Assembly: GCF_026262505.1 (NCBI RefSeq)
Contig: NC_067207.1
Location: forward strand, 11,562,082-11,626,081
Direction of reading: 5' to 3'
Source of the DNA: Trichomonas vaginalis G3
Taxonomy: Eukaryota; Parabasalia; Trichomonadida; Trichomonadidae
Length of the DNA stretch: 64,000 bases
Shown: positions 20,920 to 30,396 of the stretch, piece by piece
Position numbering within the stretch: the stretch's first letter is position 1
How the letters are laid out: every line of letters begins with the position of its first letter
Notes under the pieces: model-generated
Seen by the model: only the letters and a program-made list of their open reading frames with translations
What the model was told of the DNA's origin: nothing
The model's database searches: none
Position numbers and translations under genes: made by a program

Positions 20920-21675
20920 TTAAAGTTCGTCATTCTTCGGTTCGAGTCTTTTCAGAGTAATAAATGGCTGAAAATTCTTTGTTTGAATCGTAGCGTACTC
21001 GTATCTGCCGTATTTAGGAGCGAACTGACCTATGCTAAATGTTTTGTTCTGATCCGTAATCAACTGTGTATGAGCGTGTCCGATACAGAAGTATTCGTCT
21101 GAGCGCATAACATTAACGAACTTTCTTAACTTCGATGCATAGTTGTAAACAACTGATCCTCGAATACGAATATTTAATAAAACGTCATGAGCGAGAAAAA
21201 TGCGTGGATTTGTAGGTAATATCATGTAAGGATCAGTAATTAAGTGAATGAACTTTGTAAAATTAACATTTGCTATGAGTGGAGGGATAAAAGTTCTGTC
21301 ATGATTTCCGCCAAGGAAATACATTGGTTTTAATAGGTTCTGAAGTCTTGCTACTGTTTTGAAGTACGCAATATATGGATTTACACATGTGCCATCGACC
21401 ATATCTCCGAGAACAAAAATTACGTCAGGTTTTTCTTGCGCTAAAACAAGGTGAAGACCTTTGAAAAGTATTTCTAGATCATTCTCTATGGTTTCTTTCT
21501 TTCCCATATGGAAATCGCTTATTAATAAGATTTTTGAATATCTTAAATCGATATCTATTGGATTTGGTGGTGGCATGTTGAGGACTGAAGCATTCTTAAA
21601 GAATTCGTCGATAGTTTCGTTTGTTGCTGTCATTACATCTGATAGTTGCTCTAACAAAAGGATAAAATACAACAT
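20920..21675 (-). CDS. calcineurin-like metallophosphoesterase
   Basis: The protein has 251 residues and a complete set of metallophosphoesterase motifs in order: DFHMG (D-x-H), GDMVDG, GGNHD, the histidine of FLAHD and the closing GHAHT. These bind two metal ions and the phosphate. The protein is compact and resembles the YfcE/bacterial-type or UDP-sugar hydrolase-like small phosphoesterases more than the PPP Ser/Thr phosphatases. The first 12 residues are somewhat hydrophobic (MLYFILLLEQL), but this is too short to be sure of a signal peptide. The substrate cannot be inferred. The ATG at 21675 is the only good start. Confidence 0.8.
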   Translation of the reverse strand: MLYFILLLEQLSDVMTATNETIDEFFKNASVLNMPPPNPIDIDLRYSKILLISDFHMGKKETIENDLEILFKGLHLVLAQEKPDVIFVLGDMVDGTCVNPYIAYFKTVARLQNLLKPMYFLGGNHDRTFIPPLIANVNFTKFIHLITDPYMILPTNPRIFLAHDVLLNIRIRGSVVYNYASKLRKFVNVMRSDEYFCIGHAHTQLITDQNKTFSIGQFAPKYGRYEYATIQTKNFQPFITLKRLEPKNDEL

Positions 21676-21988
21676 TGAAAATGGAATAAAATGAATATAA
21701 TTTTATAGAAATGGAAAAGCATTGAATGTCAGGCTATATCCTAATAATGAAAGTTCAAAAAAGTGAGAAAGAGAAATCTTTATAAAAATTTTGAGAAAAG
21801 ATGCGATCATAGTATAGAAATATGAACTTCTTGTGAGCTGAAAAATACATATTTAATAAAATTTTTGTTTATTTCCATTTAAACATCTATTTCTAAAAAT
21901 AATTCAAGTAATTTATATATAAAACTCAATCCAATGCTGATTTCTACCTATAGAAACGTAATTCGATAAACTTTTCTGTAAAAAAAAA

Positions 21989-22573
21989 TTATTCATTTTG
22001 GAAATCAGGTAAAGTAAAATTATCTGATTTCTTTTGAGGTGAGAATACAGGACTAATAGGAGAATCATTTGGCTCCGCTCTGTATTCTTCGAATTTATTT
22101 CTCCTTGGTGGTTTAGATTGAGATTTCGTTCCGAGTTGTAAGGACATGTTACTTTTGCTCTTAGGCATTCTTGGATCGCCGTAATATTGATTTCTATTTG
22201 GACGATTTGAAGTTCTTGGTGTTGGTTGTTCTTTTCTTGAATCATTCCTACTATAGTTATCTCTTTTATATGTTTTATCTGATCTAGGATTAGAATCTTG
22301 TTTAGCTGGAGCAGTTTCTGGATTAGGTTGACTTTTAATTTGCTCTAGATGTGGCTGAGGCTTCTTTCTAGGTAAATCTGTTTGACTTTGTGAAGGTACA
22401 TACGGTCTAAAGTTTAATGATTGTGAATGTACAACTTGTTGCTTTTTTTCTTTTTTATTTTTCTCTTCGCGTGGTTTATCACTTCGCTTGAGCTTTCCTT
22501 GGTCATAATCAGTATAATAATTGTCATCAAAATTTCCGCGATCTTCGGATATCAAAAAATTTAACGTTGTCAT
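21989..22573 (-). CDS. basic low-complexity protein of unknown function
   Basis: The protein has 194 residues from the ATG at 22573; the frame continues 8 codons upstream only to a GTG. It is rich in Lys, Arg, Ser, Pro, Gln and Asn (for example KNKKEKKQQ, RNDSRKEQPTPRTSNRPNRN) and has no folded domain. Regularly placed PxxK and RSDK-like patches could serve RNA binding or cytoskeletal contact. I do not recognise a family. Composition is unlike random AT-rich sequence in the same region, which supports real coding. Confidence 0.55.
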   Translation of the reverse strand: MTTLNFLISEDRGNFDDNYYTDYDQGKLKRSDKPREEKNKKEKKQQVVHSQSLNFRPYVPSQSQTDLPRKKPQPHLEQIKSQPNPETAPAKQDSNPRSDKTYKRDNYSRNDSRKEQPTPRTSNRPNRNQYYGDPRMPKSKSNMSLQLGTKSQSKPPRRNKFEEYRAEPNDSPISPVFSPQKKSDNFTLPDFQNE

Positions 22574-22802
22574 TAAAAATTTAAAAATAATTGTCACTTT
22601 TGACTGAAAAAATATCGTTTTCGGAGATCAAATGGTTGCTAGAATATTAACAAAAATTGATGGTGCTTCATATTTATAATTAATGTATGTTCGAAATAAG
22701 ACGTATTTGTAATGTTTGATACAAAAACAGTTCATCAAGAGCCAATATCATAATAAATAAAATTGATACAAAAAATTATACATGATATATCTGGAAATGA
22801 AG

Positions 22803-22807
22803 TCATT
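22803..22807 (+). promoter_or_regulatory. initiator-like motif TCATT before the Hub1 gene
   Basis: TCATTTCAG lies 16 bases before the ATG at 22821 and fits the trichomonad initiator, with the start point at 22805. Confidence 0.4.
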
Positions 22808-22820
22808 TCAGTCAAAATAA

Positions 22821-23042
22821 ATGATTGAGATTTGGGTCAACGACCATCTTAGCCATAGAGAGAGAATAAAATGCATGCCAACAGATACTATTGGTGATCT
22901 TAAAAAGCTTATTGCTTTCAAAATTGGCACAAGACCAGAGAAAATCAGACTCCATCATGCAAATAAAGTTCTCGCCGATAATGTCACATTAGATGATTAT
23001 GAAATCCACCAAGGCACAGAAGTCTCAATGTCATATCAATAA
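22821..23042 (+). CDS. HUB1: ubiquitin-like protein Hub1/UBL5
   Basis: The protein has 73 residues, the exact length of the Hub1/UBL5 family. It shows the family's beta-grasp sequence: MIEIWVNDHL at the start, then DTIGDLKKLIA (nearly invariant in UBL5), KIRLHH, and DDYEIHQG near the end. Hub1 is not conjugated through a C-terminal glycine; it binds the Snu66 splicing factor non-covalently and tunes spliceosome choice. Here the tail ends SMSYQ, where most family members end YYQ, so one of the paired tyrosines is replaced. Trichomonads have few introns but keep a spliceosome, so a splicing role is plausible. Confidence 0.92.
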   Translation: MIEIWVNDHLSHRERIKCMPTDTIGDLKKLIAFKIGTRPEKIRLHHANKVLADNVTLDDYEIHQGTEVSMSYQ

Positions 23043-23318
23043 ATTGTTTTATTATAAAATTGAAATTTTCTTTTTCTCAAAATTGTATAATAACTTAAAA
23101 GAATTATAATTGTCTAAGATAAATGTAAGCCTCTAATTGTGGCTATTTATTCTTTTAAAAAAGATATTGAAATGAAAATCTTTATTTCTTATGTTTTCAT
23201 GTAATTCTCTAAAAGAAAGTTATTTATATTAACAACAATTAAAGTATAAGTAAAGTATAAGAGGTAAAAATCAAGTTCTGTCTATGAAAATTTAAATTTC
23301 AGGAAATTTCAAGGGAAT

Positions 23319-24623
23319 CTATTTCTCATAGTTAAGTTTCTTCATAGAATCGGACACTTTAGAGCTAATTGCTTCATGTTGTGCTGTACAATCCTTAAAT
23401 TTGGATGTAAACATGAAAAGTCCCTTAAATATCAATTTATAAAGCTCATTTACCCTTTGTTTCATCTCATCACTTGGAAAAATTGAAAGATCTCTCTTCC
23501 TTGCCATATCAACTAGATTATCAATTAAATTCAAAGAAGTTTGAACGGATTTATTCTCAGGATTTGGCGAGAAAACGGGACTAAGTATCATGTTGGCCAT
23601 ACTCGATATCTTTGGAAGGCTATGAATGAGTTGGATTATAAGATTTCCTATTTCATCAGATTCTATTTCCAAAAGTGAAGTAACTGGAGCATTTATCGTC
23701 CTGGTCACTCTAAATCCTGGCTGGTTCTGTGAAATAATGATGGATGATGGCAAACTGGAAAGAAGAATCGGATGTTCTGGTGGAGCTTTGAAATAAAAGG
23801 TTCTGTCGATGTTTGGAAGTGCTCCGATCCTTGAAAAGCGTAGTCCTGTCGTTGAACTTAGTGTAATCATGTATTTTTGGTCAATTATGATGACTTGATT
23901 TTCTAATTCTTTTTCTACATTAAGCGGCTTCTCGTCCGTGTAGTAAAAGATGCAATTATATGATTCTAAGACCAAAGGATTGACTTCTGTCCGAGAAAAG
24001 TATTGAAATGGATTTGGAGATTCAAATTCTACAATATCTTCAACTTTTTGTGGTTGTTTGAATAATATTGATATTTTTCCGAGTGTAACTTGTGATATTC
24101 CCATATGGAAGCATGCAATATCTTTTACATCGTTTAAATCTCCGTCAATTACGTGAATTGTAATATTTCCTATTTCTTTATGGAAATTTGTACCGGATTT
24201 AAGAGCAATAACATCTATATATAAGCTATCAAAGTCATCTTTGCGTGATACTAAGGAATTTGCAAGTTCAATTATTTGTTTTTCAGGAATTTCATTTGTA
24301 ATAGGAGGTAAGTGGAATAAATCTGGAAATATTAAGATAACGCGAGCACAATAAAATGTTGCAAAACCTTTTCTATCTAATAAAAATTTTGAAAGCGCTT
24401 CTGTATTAAATGCAGTGATATTTGGTATTTTACTGTTCTTAGGAATTCTGAAAACACTACTTCCTGGGTTGGAAATGTTTTCTCCAGTAATTGTGTAACA
24501 TGAAACTTGGTTTTTTGATCGAAAGATTCCATTTGCTATCTTATTATACTCTTGAGCAAAATGAAGAGACTTTTCATAAGTTCCTTGATCATTGGGAATT
24601 ATAACAAGTCCTGTCCGGAGCAT
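23319..24623 (-). CDS. conserved-looking protein of unknown function, possibly vWA-like
   Basis: The protein has 434 residues from the ATG at 24623; nine further codons upstream begin with TTG and contain an initiator-like TCATAATT, so the shorter start is preferred. The N-terminal 200 residues alternate hydrophobic strands and helices (ATFYCARVILIFPDL, DSLYIDVIALKSG, NITIHVIDGDLNDV), recalling a von Willebrand A-type Rossmann fold as in Integrator, TFIIH p34 or Rpn10 proteins, but I see no clear MIDAS motif. The C-terminal half contains a beta-rich part and helices. No signal peptide or membrane segment. Function unknown. Confidence 0.55.
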   Translation of the reverse strand: MLRTGLVIIPNDQGTYEKSLHFAQEYNKIANGIFRSKNQVSCYTITGENISNPGSSVFRIPKNSKIPNITAFNTEALSKFLLDRKGFATFYCARVILIFPDLFHLPPITNEIPEKQIIELANSLVSRKDDFDSLYIDVIALKSGTNFHKEIGNITIHVIDGDLNDVKDIACFHMGISQVTLGKISILFKQPQKVEDIVEFESPNPFQYFSRTEVNPLVLESYNCIFYYTDEKPLNVEKELENQVIIIDQKYMITLSSTTGLRFSRIGALPNIDRTFYFKAPPEHPILLSSLPSSIIISQNQPGFRVTRTINAPVTSLLEIESDEIGNLIIQLIHSLPKISSMANMILSPVFSPNPENKSVQTSLNLIDNLVDMARKRDLSIFPSDEMKQRVNELYKLIFKGLFMFTSKFKDCTAQHEAISSKVSDSMKKLNYEK

Positions 24624-24650
24624 CTCTGAAAAAATTATGAAAATTTTCAA

Positions 24651-25036
24651 TAATTAAGCAAGGAATTTATTGCTACTAATAGAATTGGTTGTAAATTTGA
24701 GATTGGAGATTGTGAAGCCACCAAATTTTTATTCATTATTTTTATTTGTCATATGTGAGCTCAAGGACATCATCTTTGAAACAACCTAGATCTGCATTAA
24801 TAGTTCATTAAGTGTAAACAATTCTGTACAGGATACATAAAATATATATCACTGCAAATCAATGTTTTGGCTTTTGTAAGATCTTCTGTTGTACTGTACT
24901 ATTTGTACACTAGGATGGCTTAGAAATTCTTTAAGAGAGACACTCCATATTGAAATTGATGAGAAAAAATTGGAGATATAAACTTAAAAAAAATCAATAA
25001 GTAAATATAATACACACATATATATATTTATAACAA
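24651..25036. other. intergenic region, nothing recognised
   Basis: About 390 AT-rich bases with no gene or clear repeat, between two genes on the minus strand. Confidence 0.4.
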
Positions 25037-26125
25037 TTATTGGACATTAGGAAGGGTGATATGAGGTTGAATAATAACACGCTTTTTGATATTTGACGGA
25101 ATTCTTATCTTACTGGCGTAAGGAATAACTGGACTGATTGGGTTTCTATAAGTGAACACAATTTGAGGGAGAGAACGATATTTTGGTTGAAATCCATGTG
25201 GATTGAAGCGAATTGAGTGGATAGCGTTGGTGTAGAATCTTCTTTCCACGATATTTCTAAGGAGATCCTTATCTACAGTTGGATATTTTTCATATTGAGA
25301 TTCCATCTCCTTCTCGTCAAATTTGGTGGATTTGAGAAGATTTTCGATATTCACGGCATATTTCTTAAGCCATGGGTGATCGAGAATCTCTTTGATCGTA
25401 ATTCTTTGAGTTGGATCTTTTACGAGCATCTTCTGTAATAAATCGGTTAACAATATTGAGAGGCATGGAGGGTATTCTACATTGCTATATACGATCTTAT
25501 GGGTCAAATTCTTATAATTATTTTCTTCAAAAGGAAAATGACCAACAACAATTGCGTAAAGTAAGACACCAGCGCTCCAAATGTCAACAGATTTAGTATA
25601 TCCTTTCTCGCTGATAATCTCTGGCGCTGCATATAGAATTGACCCGCAATTCGTTTTCATATATTCTGTTTCTATGTCGTGGATGCGACTTATTCCAAAG
25701 TCTATAAGTCTGATATTATGGTTTTCATCCAAAAGTATGTTTTCTGCTTTGATATCTCTGTGGGCGATGTTGCATTCATCATGCAAATATCGGAGCGCAA
25801 TGATTAGCTCGCTAAAAATTACTGCGGCATCTTCTTCTTTCATAGGACCATTCTTATTTGCATAGCTTAATAGTGATCCGTCAAATAAATTTTCCATAAC
25901 AATAAAGAAAAACTCGTTGTTTTCGAGAGCCTCGTAAAATCTGCATATAAAGGGATGATGTACGCGTTTGAAAATTTCTATTTCCTGGTGAATTTGTTGG
26001 AGCTTTAATTTGTTATTGAAATACCCTAAAGTTTTTGTTATTGGAATCTGACACGCCCGTAAATTTTTATAAAAGCTCATTAATACAGCTCCCTGATTGG
26101 AGACATTCTTTGTGACATATACCAT
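25037..26125 (-). CDS. CAMK/SNF1-like Ser/Thr protein kinase
   Basis: The protein has 362 residues with a kinase domain at about 10-253. Catalytic loop HRDIKAEN (122-129), DFG at 142-144 and APE at 167-169 are intact, and a likely catalytic lysine lies in PITKTL (residue 31), so the enzyme should be active. The glycine-rich loop is degenerate: only one glycine is left in NQGAVLM, where GxGxxG is expected. This may reduce ATP affinity. The sub-family pattern (HPFICRFYEALENNEFFFIVME, DIWSAGVLLYAIVVGHFPF, HPWLKKY) is that of the large trichomonad CAMK-like group. The C-terminal 110 residues have no known domain. It is the last gene before the long gene-free region. Confidence 0.88.
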   Translation of the reverse strand: MVYVTKNVSNQGAVLMSFYKNLRACQIPITKTLGYFNNKLKLQQIHQEIEIFKRVHHPFICRFYEALENNEFFFIVMENLFDGSLLSYANKNGPMKEEDAAVIFSELIIALRYLHDECNIAHRDIKAENILLDENHNIRLIDFGISRIHDIETEYMKTNCGSILYAAPEIISEKGYTKSVDIWSAGVLLYAIVVGHFPFEENNYKNLTHKIVYSNVEYPPCLSILLTDLLQKMLVKDPTQRITIKEILDHPWLKKYAVNIENLLKSTKFDEKEMESQYEKYPTVDKDLLRNIVERRFYTNAIHSIRFNPHGFQPKYRSLPQIVFTYRNPISPVIPYASKIRIPSNIKKRVIIQPHITLPNVQ

Positions 26126-27242
26126 ATACTTATGTAGGCACTAGAGAATCTACCATATGATTTTAGTAGTCTACTAATGACATTCATAGTGCAATTAGAC
26201 GAAATTTATTTTGCTTGTAAAACCACACTACATGAAGATCCAAACTCATTATTATAACATTATATTACTGGTACATAGTAGTATATATTGCTGAGGTTGA
26301 AATCTAAATCTAAAAAGTTATCAAGATATCAAACTAATGTAATTGGCCTAGTCTATTCAATTACAGATATATTAATATATATGATCCGGTGAATTGATTT
26401 ATACATAATGACATGATATATAAAAAAAATTATAATATTTTAAAATTAGAGTTAAAATTTCACATATCTACATGCAAATGGCTAGAAATGTTATGCATAT
26501 ATCAATCTCGGTTGTGATTTTACTATATAGGAAAATATGTCGGAGTAATGATTCAAACTTTCAAAGTAATGCTTTATTTGAACAATATGAATTGAAATTC
26601 ATTTTGATAAGTCAGGCTATGAATGATAATGATATAATAACAGTTTAAAAAAAGATAATATTATAAATTTTGAAAAGATTGATATTTTTTATTTAATTTG
26701 GAATATTCTTAATTCCAATTGATGTAGAATGTGGTATCATGTCAATTTTTGAAATTCGGCTAATTTTGGAAAGACATTTTGAATTGGGTATCAATTGTTA
26801 AAATTAAGCTTGGTTATTAATGTAAGTCAAATGCAAAATAAGGGAGAAGACAATATTTGTAATTAAATGTAACAAATTCACAATTTGAAGAATATCAATA
26901 TAATTTGAAAAAATTGTTAATTTCATAGGCAACAAGATATCTATTGACACTGCATATAATTGTGAATATATTGTTCATTTCAAAATTGATAGAGATTTAA
27001 AAACTACATGCGTAAAATGAAAACTGATGATAAATGATATAAACTAATATGATTTTATAACATTGAGTGTTTTGATAAACTAAATAGATGTAGAATTCAA
27101 TAATTATTGAAAATATTAAGACTTTTAAAGATAAATACAAATCATATGGTAAATTTGTGCTTAAGGGATTTGTGAATAAGGTATATTGTTTATGTACTAA
27201 TTATATGTATGGACAGGCAAGAAAATAAAGAGATTGTATAAT
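26126..27242. other. left flank of the palindrome, gene-free, G-richer on the + strand
   Basis: No credible reading frame. In most 60-base lines counted, G exceeds C on the + strand (for example 12 G to 3 C at 27181-27240). The flank on the other side of the palindrome shows the opposite bias. Confidence 0.5.
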
Positions 27243-29337
27243 GAGAATGTGATTGCAAAAATTTGACCGACAAGAGTGTAATATGCACTCCTGTCGGTCA
27301 CAATGTGTCATTCCGGGAGACATTGCCACTGCATGTCTCCCAGAATGAGACAATTTGTTGCAATCAGAATGTGATTGCAAAAGTTTGACCGACAAGAGTG
27401 TAATATGCACTCCTGTCGGTCACAATGTGTCATTCCGGGAGACACTGCCACTGCATGTCTCCCAGAATGAGACAATTTGTTGCAATCAGAATGTGATTGC
27501 AAAAGTTTGACCGACAAGAGTGTAATATGCACTCCTGTCGGTCACAATGTGTCATTCCGGGAGACACTGCCACTGCATGTCTCCCAGATTGGCACACTGT
27601 TCCGCATTGATAACTTGAACGCGGAAGTTTGACCGACAAGAGTGTATTGTGCACTCCTGTCGGTCGCAGTGTCTCATTCTGGGAGACATTGCCTCTGCAT
27701 GTCTCCCAGAATGGAACAATGTTCCGCATTGATAACTTGAACGCGGAAGTTTGACCGACAAGAGTGCATTATGCACTCCTGTCGGTCACAATGTGTCATT
27801 CCGGGAGACATTGCCTCTGCATGTCTCCCAGAATGGAACAATGTTCCGCATTGATAACTTGAACGCGGAAGTTTGACCGACAAGAGTGCATTATGCACTC
27901 CTGTCGGTCACAATGTGTCATTCCGGGAGACATTGCCTCTGCATGTCTCCCAGAATGGAACAATGTTCCGCATTGATAACTTGAACGCGGAAGTTTGACC
28001 GACAAGAGTGCATTATGCACTCCTGTCGGTCACAATGTGTCATTTCGGGAGACATTGCCTCTGCATGTCTCCCAGAATGGAACAATGTTCCGCATTGATA
28101 ACTTGAACGCGGAAGTTTGACCGACAAGAGTGCATTATGCACTCCTGTCGGTCACAATGTGTCATTCCGGGAGACACTGCCACTGCATGTCTCCCAGAAT
28201 GGAACAATGTTCCGCATTGATAACTTGAACGCGGAAGTTTGACCGACAAGAGTGCATTGTGCACTCTTGTCGGTCGCAGTGTCTCATTCTGGGAGACATT
28301 GCCTCTGCATGTCTCCCAGAATGGAACAATGTTCCGCATTGATAACTTGAACGCGGAAGTTTGACCGACAAGAGTGTATTATGCACTCCTGTCGGTCACA
28401 ATGTGTCATTCAGGGAGACATTGCCTCTGCATGTCTCCCAGAATGGAACAATGTTCCGCATTGATAACTTGAACGCGGAAGTTTGACCGACAAGAGTGTA
28501 ATATGCACTCCTGTCGGTCACAATGTGTCATTCCGGGAGACATTGCCTCTGCATGTCTCCCAGAATGGAACAATGTTCCGCATTGATAACTTGAACGCGG
28601 AAGTTTGACCGACAAGAGTGTATTGTGCACTCCTGTCGGTCGCAGTGTCTCATTCTGGGAGACATTGCCTCTGCATGTCTCCCAGAATGGAACAATGTTC
28701 CGCATTGATAACTTGAACGCGGAAGTTTGACCGACAAGAGTGCATTATGCACTCCTGTCGGTCACAATGTGTCATTTGGGAGACATTGCCTCTGCATGTC
28801 TCCCAGAATGGAACAATGTTCCGCATTGATAACTTGAACGCGGAAGTTTGACCGACAAGAGTGTTATGCACTCCTGTCGGTCGCAGTGTCATTCTGGGAG
28901 ACATTGCCTCTGCATGTCTCCCAGAATGGAACAATGTTCCGCATTGATAACTTGAACGCGGAAGTTTGACCGACAAGAGTGTATTGCACTCCTGTCGGTC
29001 GCAGTGTCATTTGGGAGACATTGCCTCTGCATGTCTCCCAGAATGAGACAATTTGTTGCAATCAGAATTGATTGCAAGTTTGACCGACAAGAGTGTATAT
29101 GCACTCCTGTCGGTCGCAGTGTCATTCTGGGAGACATTGCCTCTGCATGTCTCCCAGAATGGAACAATGTTCCGCATTGATAACTTGAACGCGGAAGTTT
29201 GACCGACAAGAGTGTATGCACTCCTGTCGGTCGCAGTGTCATTCTGGGAGACATTGCCTCTGCATGTCTCCCAGAATGGAACAATGTTCCGCATTGATAA
29301 CTTGAACGCGGAAGTTTGACCGACAAGAGTGCATTAT
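27243..29337 (-). repeat. left satellite array, about 17 units of 122 bp
   Basis: GACCGACAAGAGTG recurs every 122 bp from 27265 to about 28731, then at slightly shorter spacing (about 114-120 bp) up to the inner end, 18 times in all. Two subtypes differ in one stem: the three outermost junctions and one near 29056 have TTGCAATC/GATTGCAA, the others TTCCGC/GCGGAA. Reading frames run through the array in every phase because 122 is not a multiple of three. They have no proper starts or ends and are not taken as genes. Confidence 0.9.
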
Positions 29338-29755
29338 CCAATCTTTTTTGTCATATACCTCAACCCACAAAGACAAAACCTTACATAAAATAGGTAAACT
29401 TTGGTTTTCACTTAATAATGTTTATTTTTAATTTTTTGTTCTTTATATAACTTTTTCTTCTACTAAACTATTTTACAGACTCTACTGAGCTATCCTCACA
29501 TATATACCTGTGACAATAACACATATATACTCCCTTCATATTCTGATCTCATGACATATTACAGCACAAACTATAATTATACAACATACCTCATAAAGTC
29601 TGATTTTACCCTATCTAAGCGTTCAAAACCTATTTTCCCCGCGTAATCTGATTCTTCTGGCTCTGCTGATTCGATTTCTGCTGTCAGATCGTGAAAATAT
29701 GCATCACACAATGAGATAAACACAAAATACACAACTTAATATTTTCCTTAAAATT
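29338..29755 (+). repeat. left unique arm of the inverted repeat
   Basis: This 418-bp non-satellite arm is the reverse complement of 29980-30396. It contains a GC-richer stretch near 29620-29690, but no long reading frame and no RNA gene that I recognise. Confidence 0.85.
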
Positions 29756-29979
29756 GTCAATTCCTCGATCTTGACATATTTATTATTTCCTCCGTTTTCC
29801 CTCACAAATATATTTAATTTTCTGAATAAGACGTATAATAAAATGAATATCTTAAAAACTAAAATACAAAATTAATGTTGGGTAATGACTAGATATAGTA
29901 TGCACTTTTGAATTCATACATTTTTTGAAAAAATTGTATTTTCAAAAAAAGATGTTGTTTCAGTATGAACTTGAAGAGA
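29756..29979. other. spacer of the inverted repeat
   Basis: A unique AT-rich 224-bp segment lies between the two arms. It has no reading frame of note and no obvious symmetry of its own. Confidence 0.75.
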
Positions 29980-30396
29980 AATTTTAAGGAAAATATTAAG
30001 TTGTGTATTTTGTGTTTATCTCATTGTGTGATGCATATTTTCACGATCTGACAGCAGAAATCGAATCAGCAGAGCCAGAAGAATCAGATTACGCGGGGAA
30101 AATAGGTTTTGAACGCTTAGATAGGGTAAAATCAGACTTTATGAGGTATGTTGTATAATTATAGTTTGTGCTGTAATATGTCATGAGATCAGAATATGAA
30201 GGGAGTATATATGTGTTATTGTCACAGGTATATATGTGAGGATAGCTCAGTAGAGTCTGTAAAATAGTTTAGTAGAAGAAAAAGTTATATAAAGAACAAA
30301 AATTAAAAATAAACATTATTAAGTGAAAACCAAAGTTTACCTATTTTATGTAAGGTTTTGTCTTTGTGGGTTGAGGTATATGACAAAAAAGATTGG
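29980..30396 (-). repeat. right unique arm of the inverted repeat
   Basis: This 417-bp arm is the reverse complement of the left unique arm, one base shorter in an A run (five A near 30300, against six T near 29435). That single difference suggests recent duplication or ongoing homogenisation. Confidence 0.85.

Noticed and set aside
24600-24650. TTTTTTCAG before the ATG of the unknown gene as a 3' splice site.
   Set aside because: The conserved trichomonad intron 3' end, with its extended branch-site and acceptor motif, is absent, and the frame needs no intron.
27243-29337. CRISPR-like array (regular repeats with dyads).
   Set aside because: The whole 122-bp unit repeats with no unique spacers, no cas genes are present, and the organism is a eukaryote.
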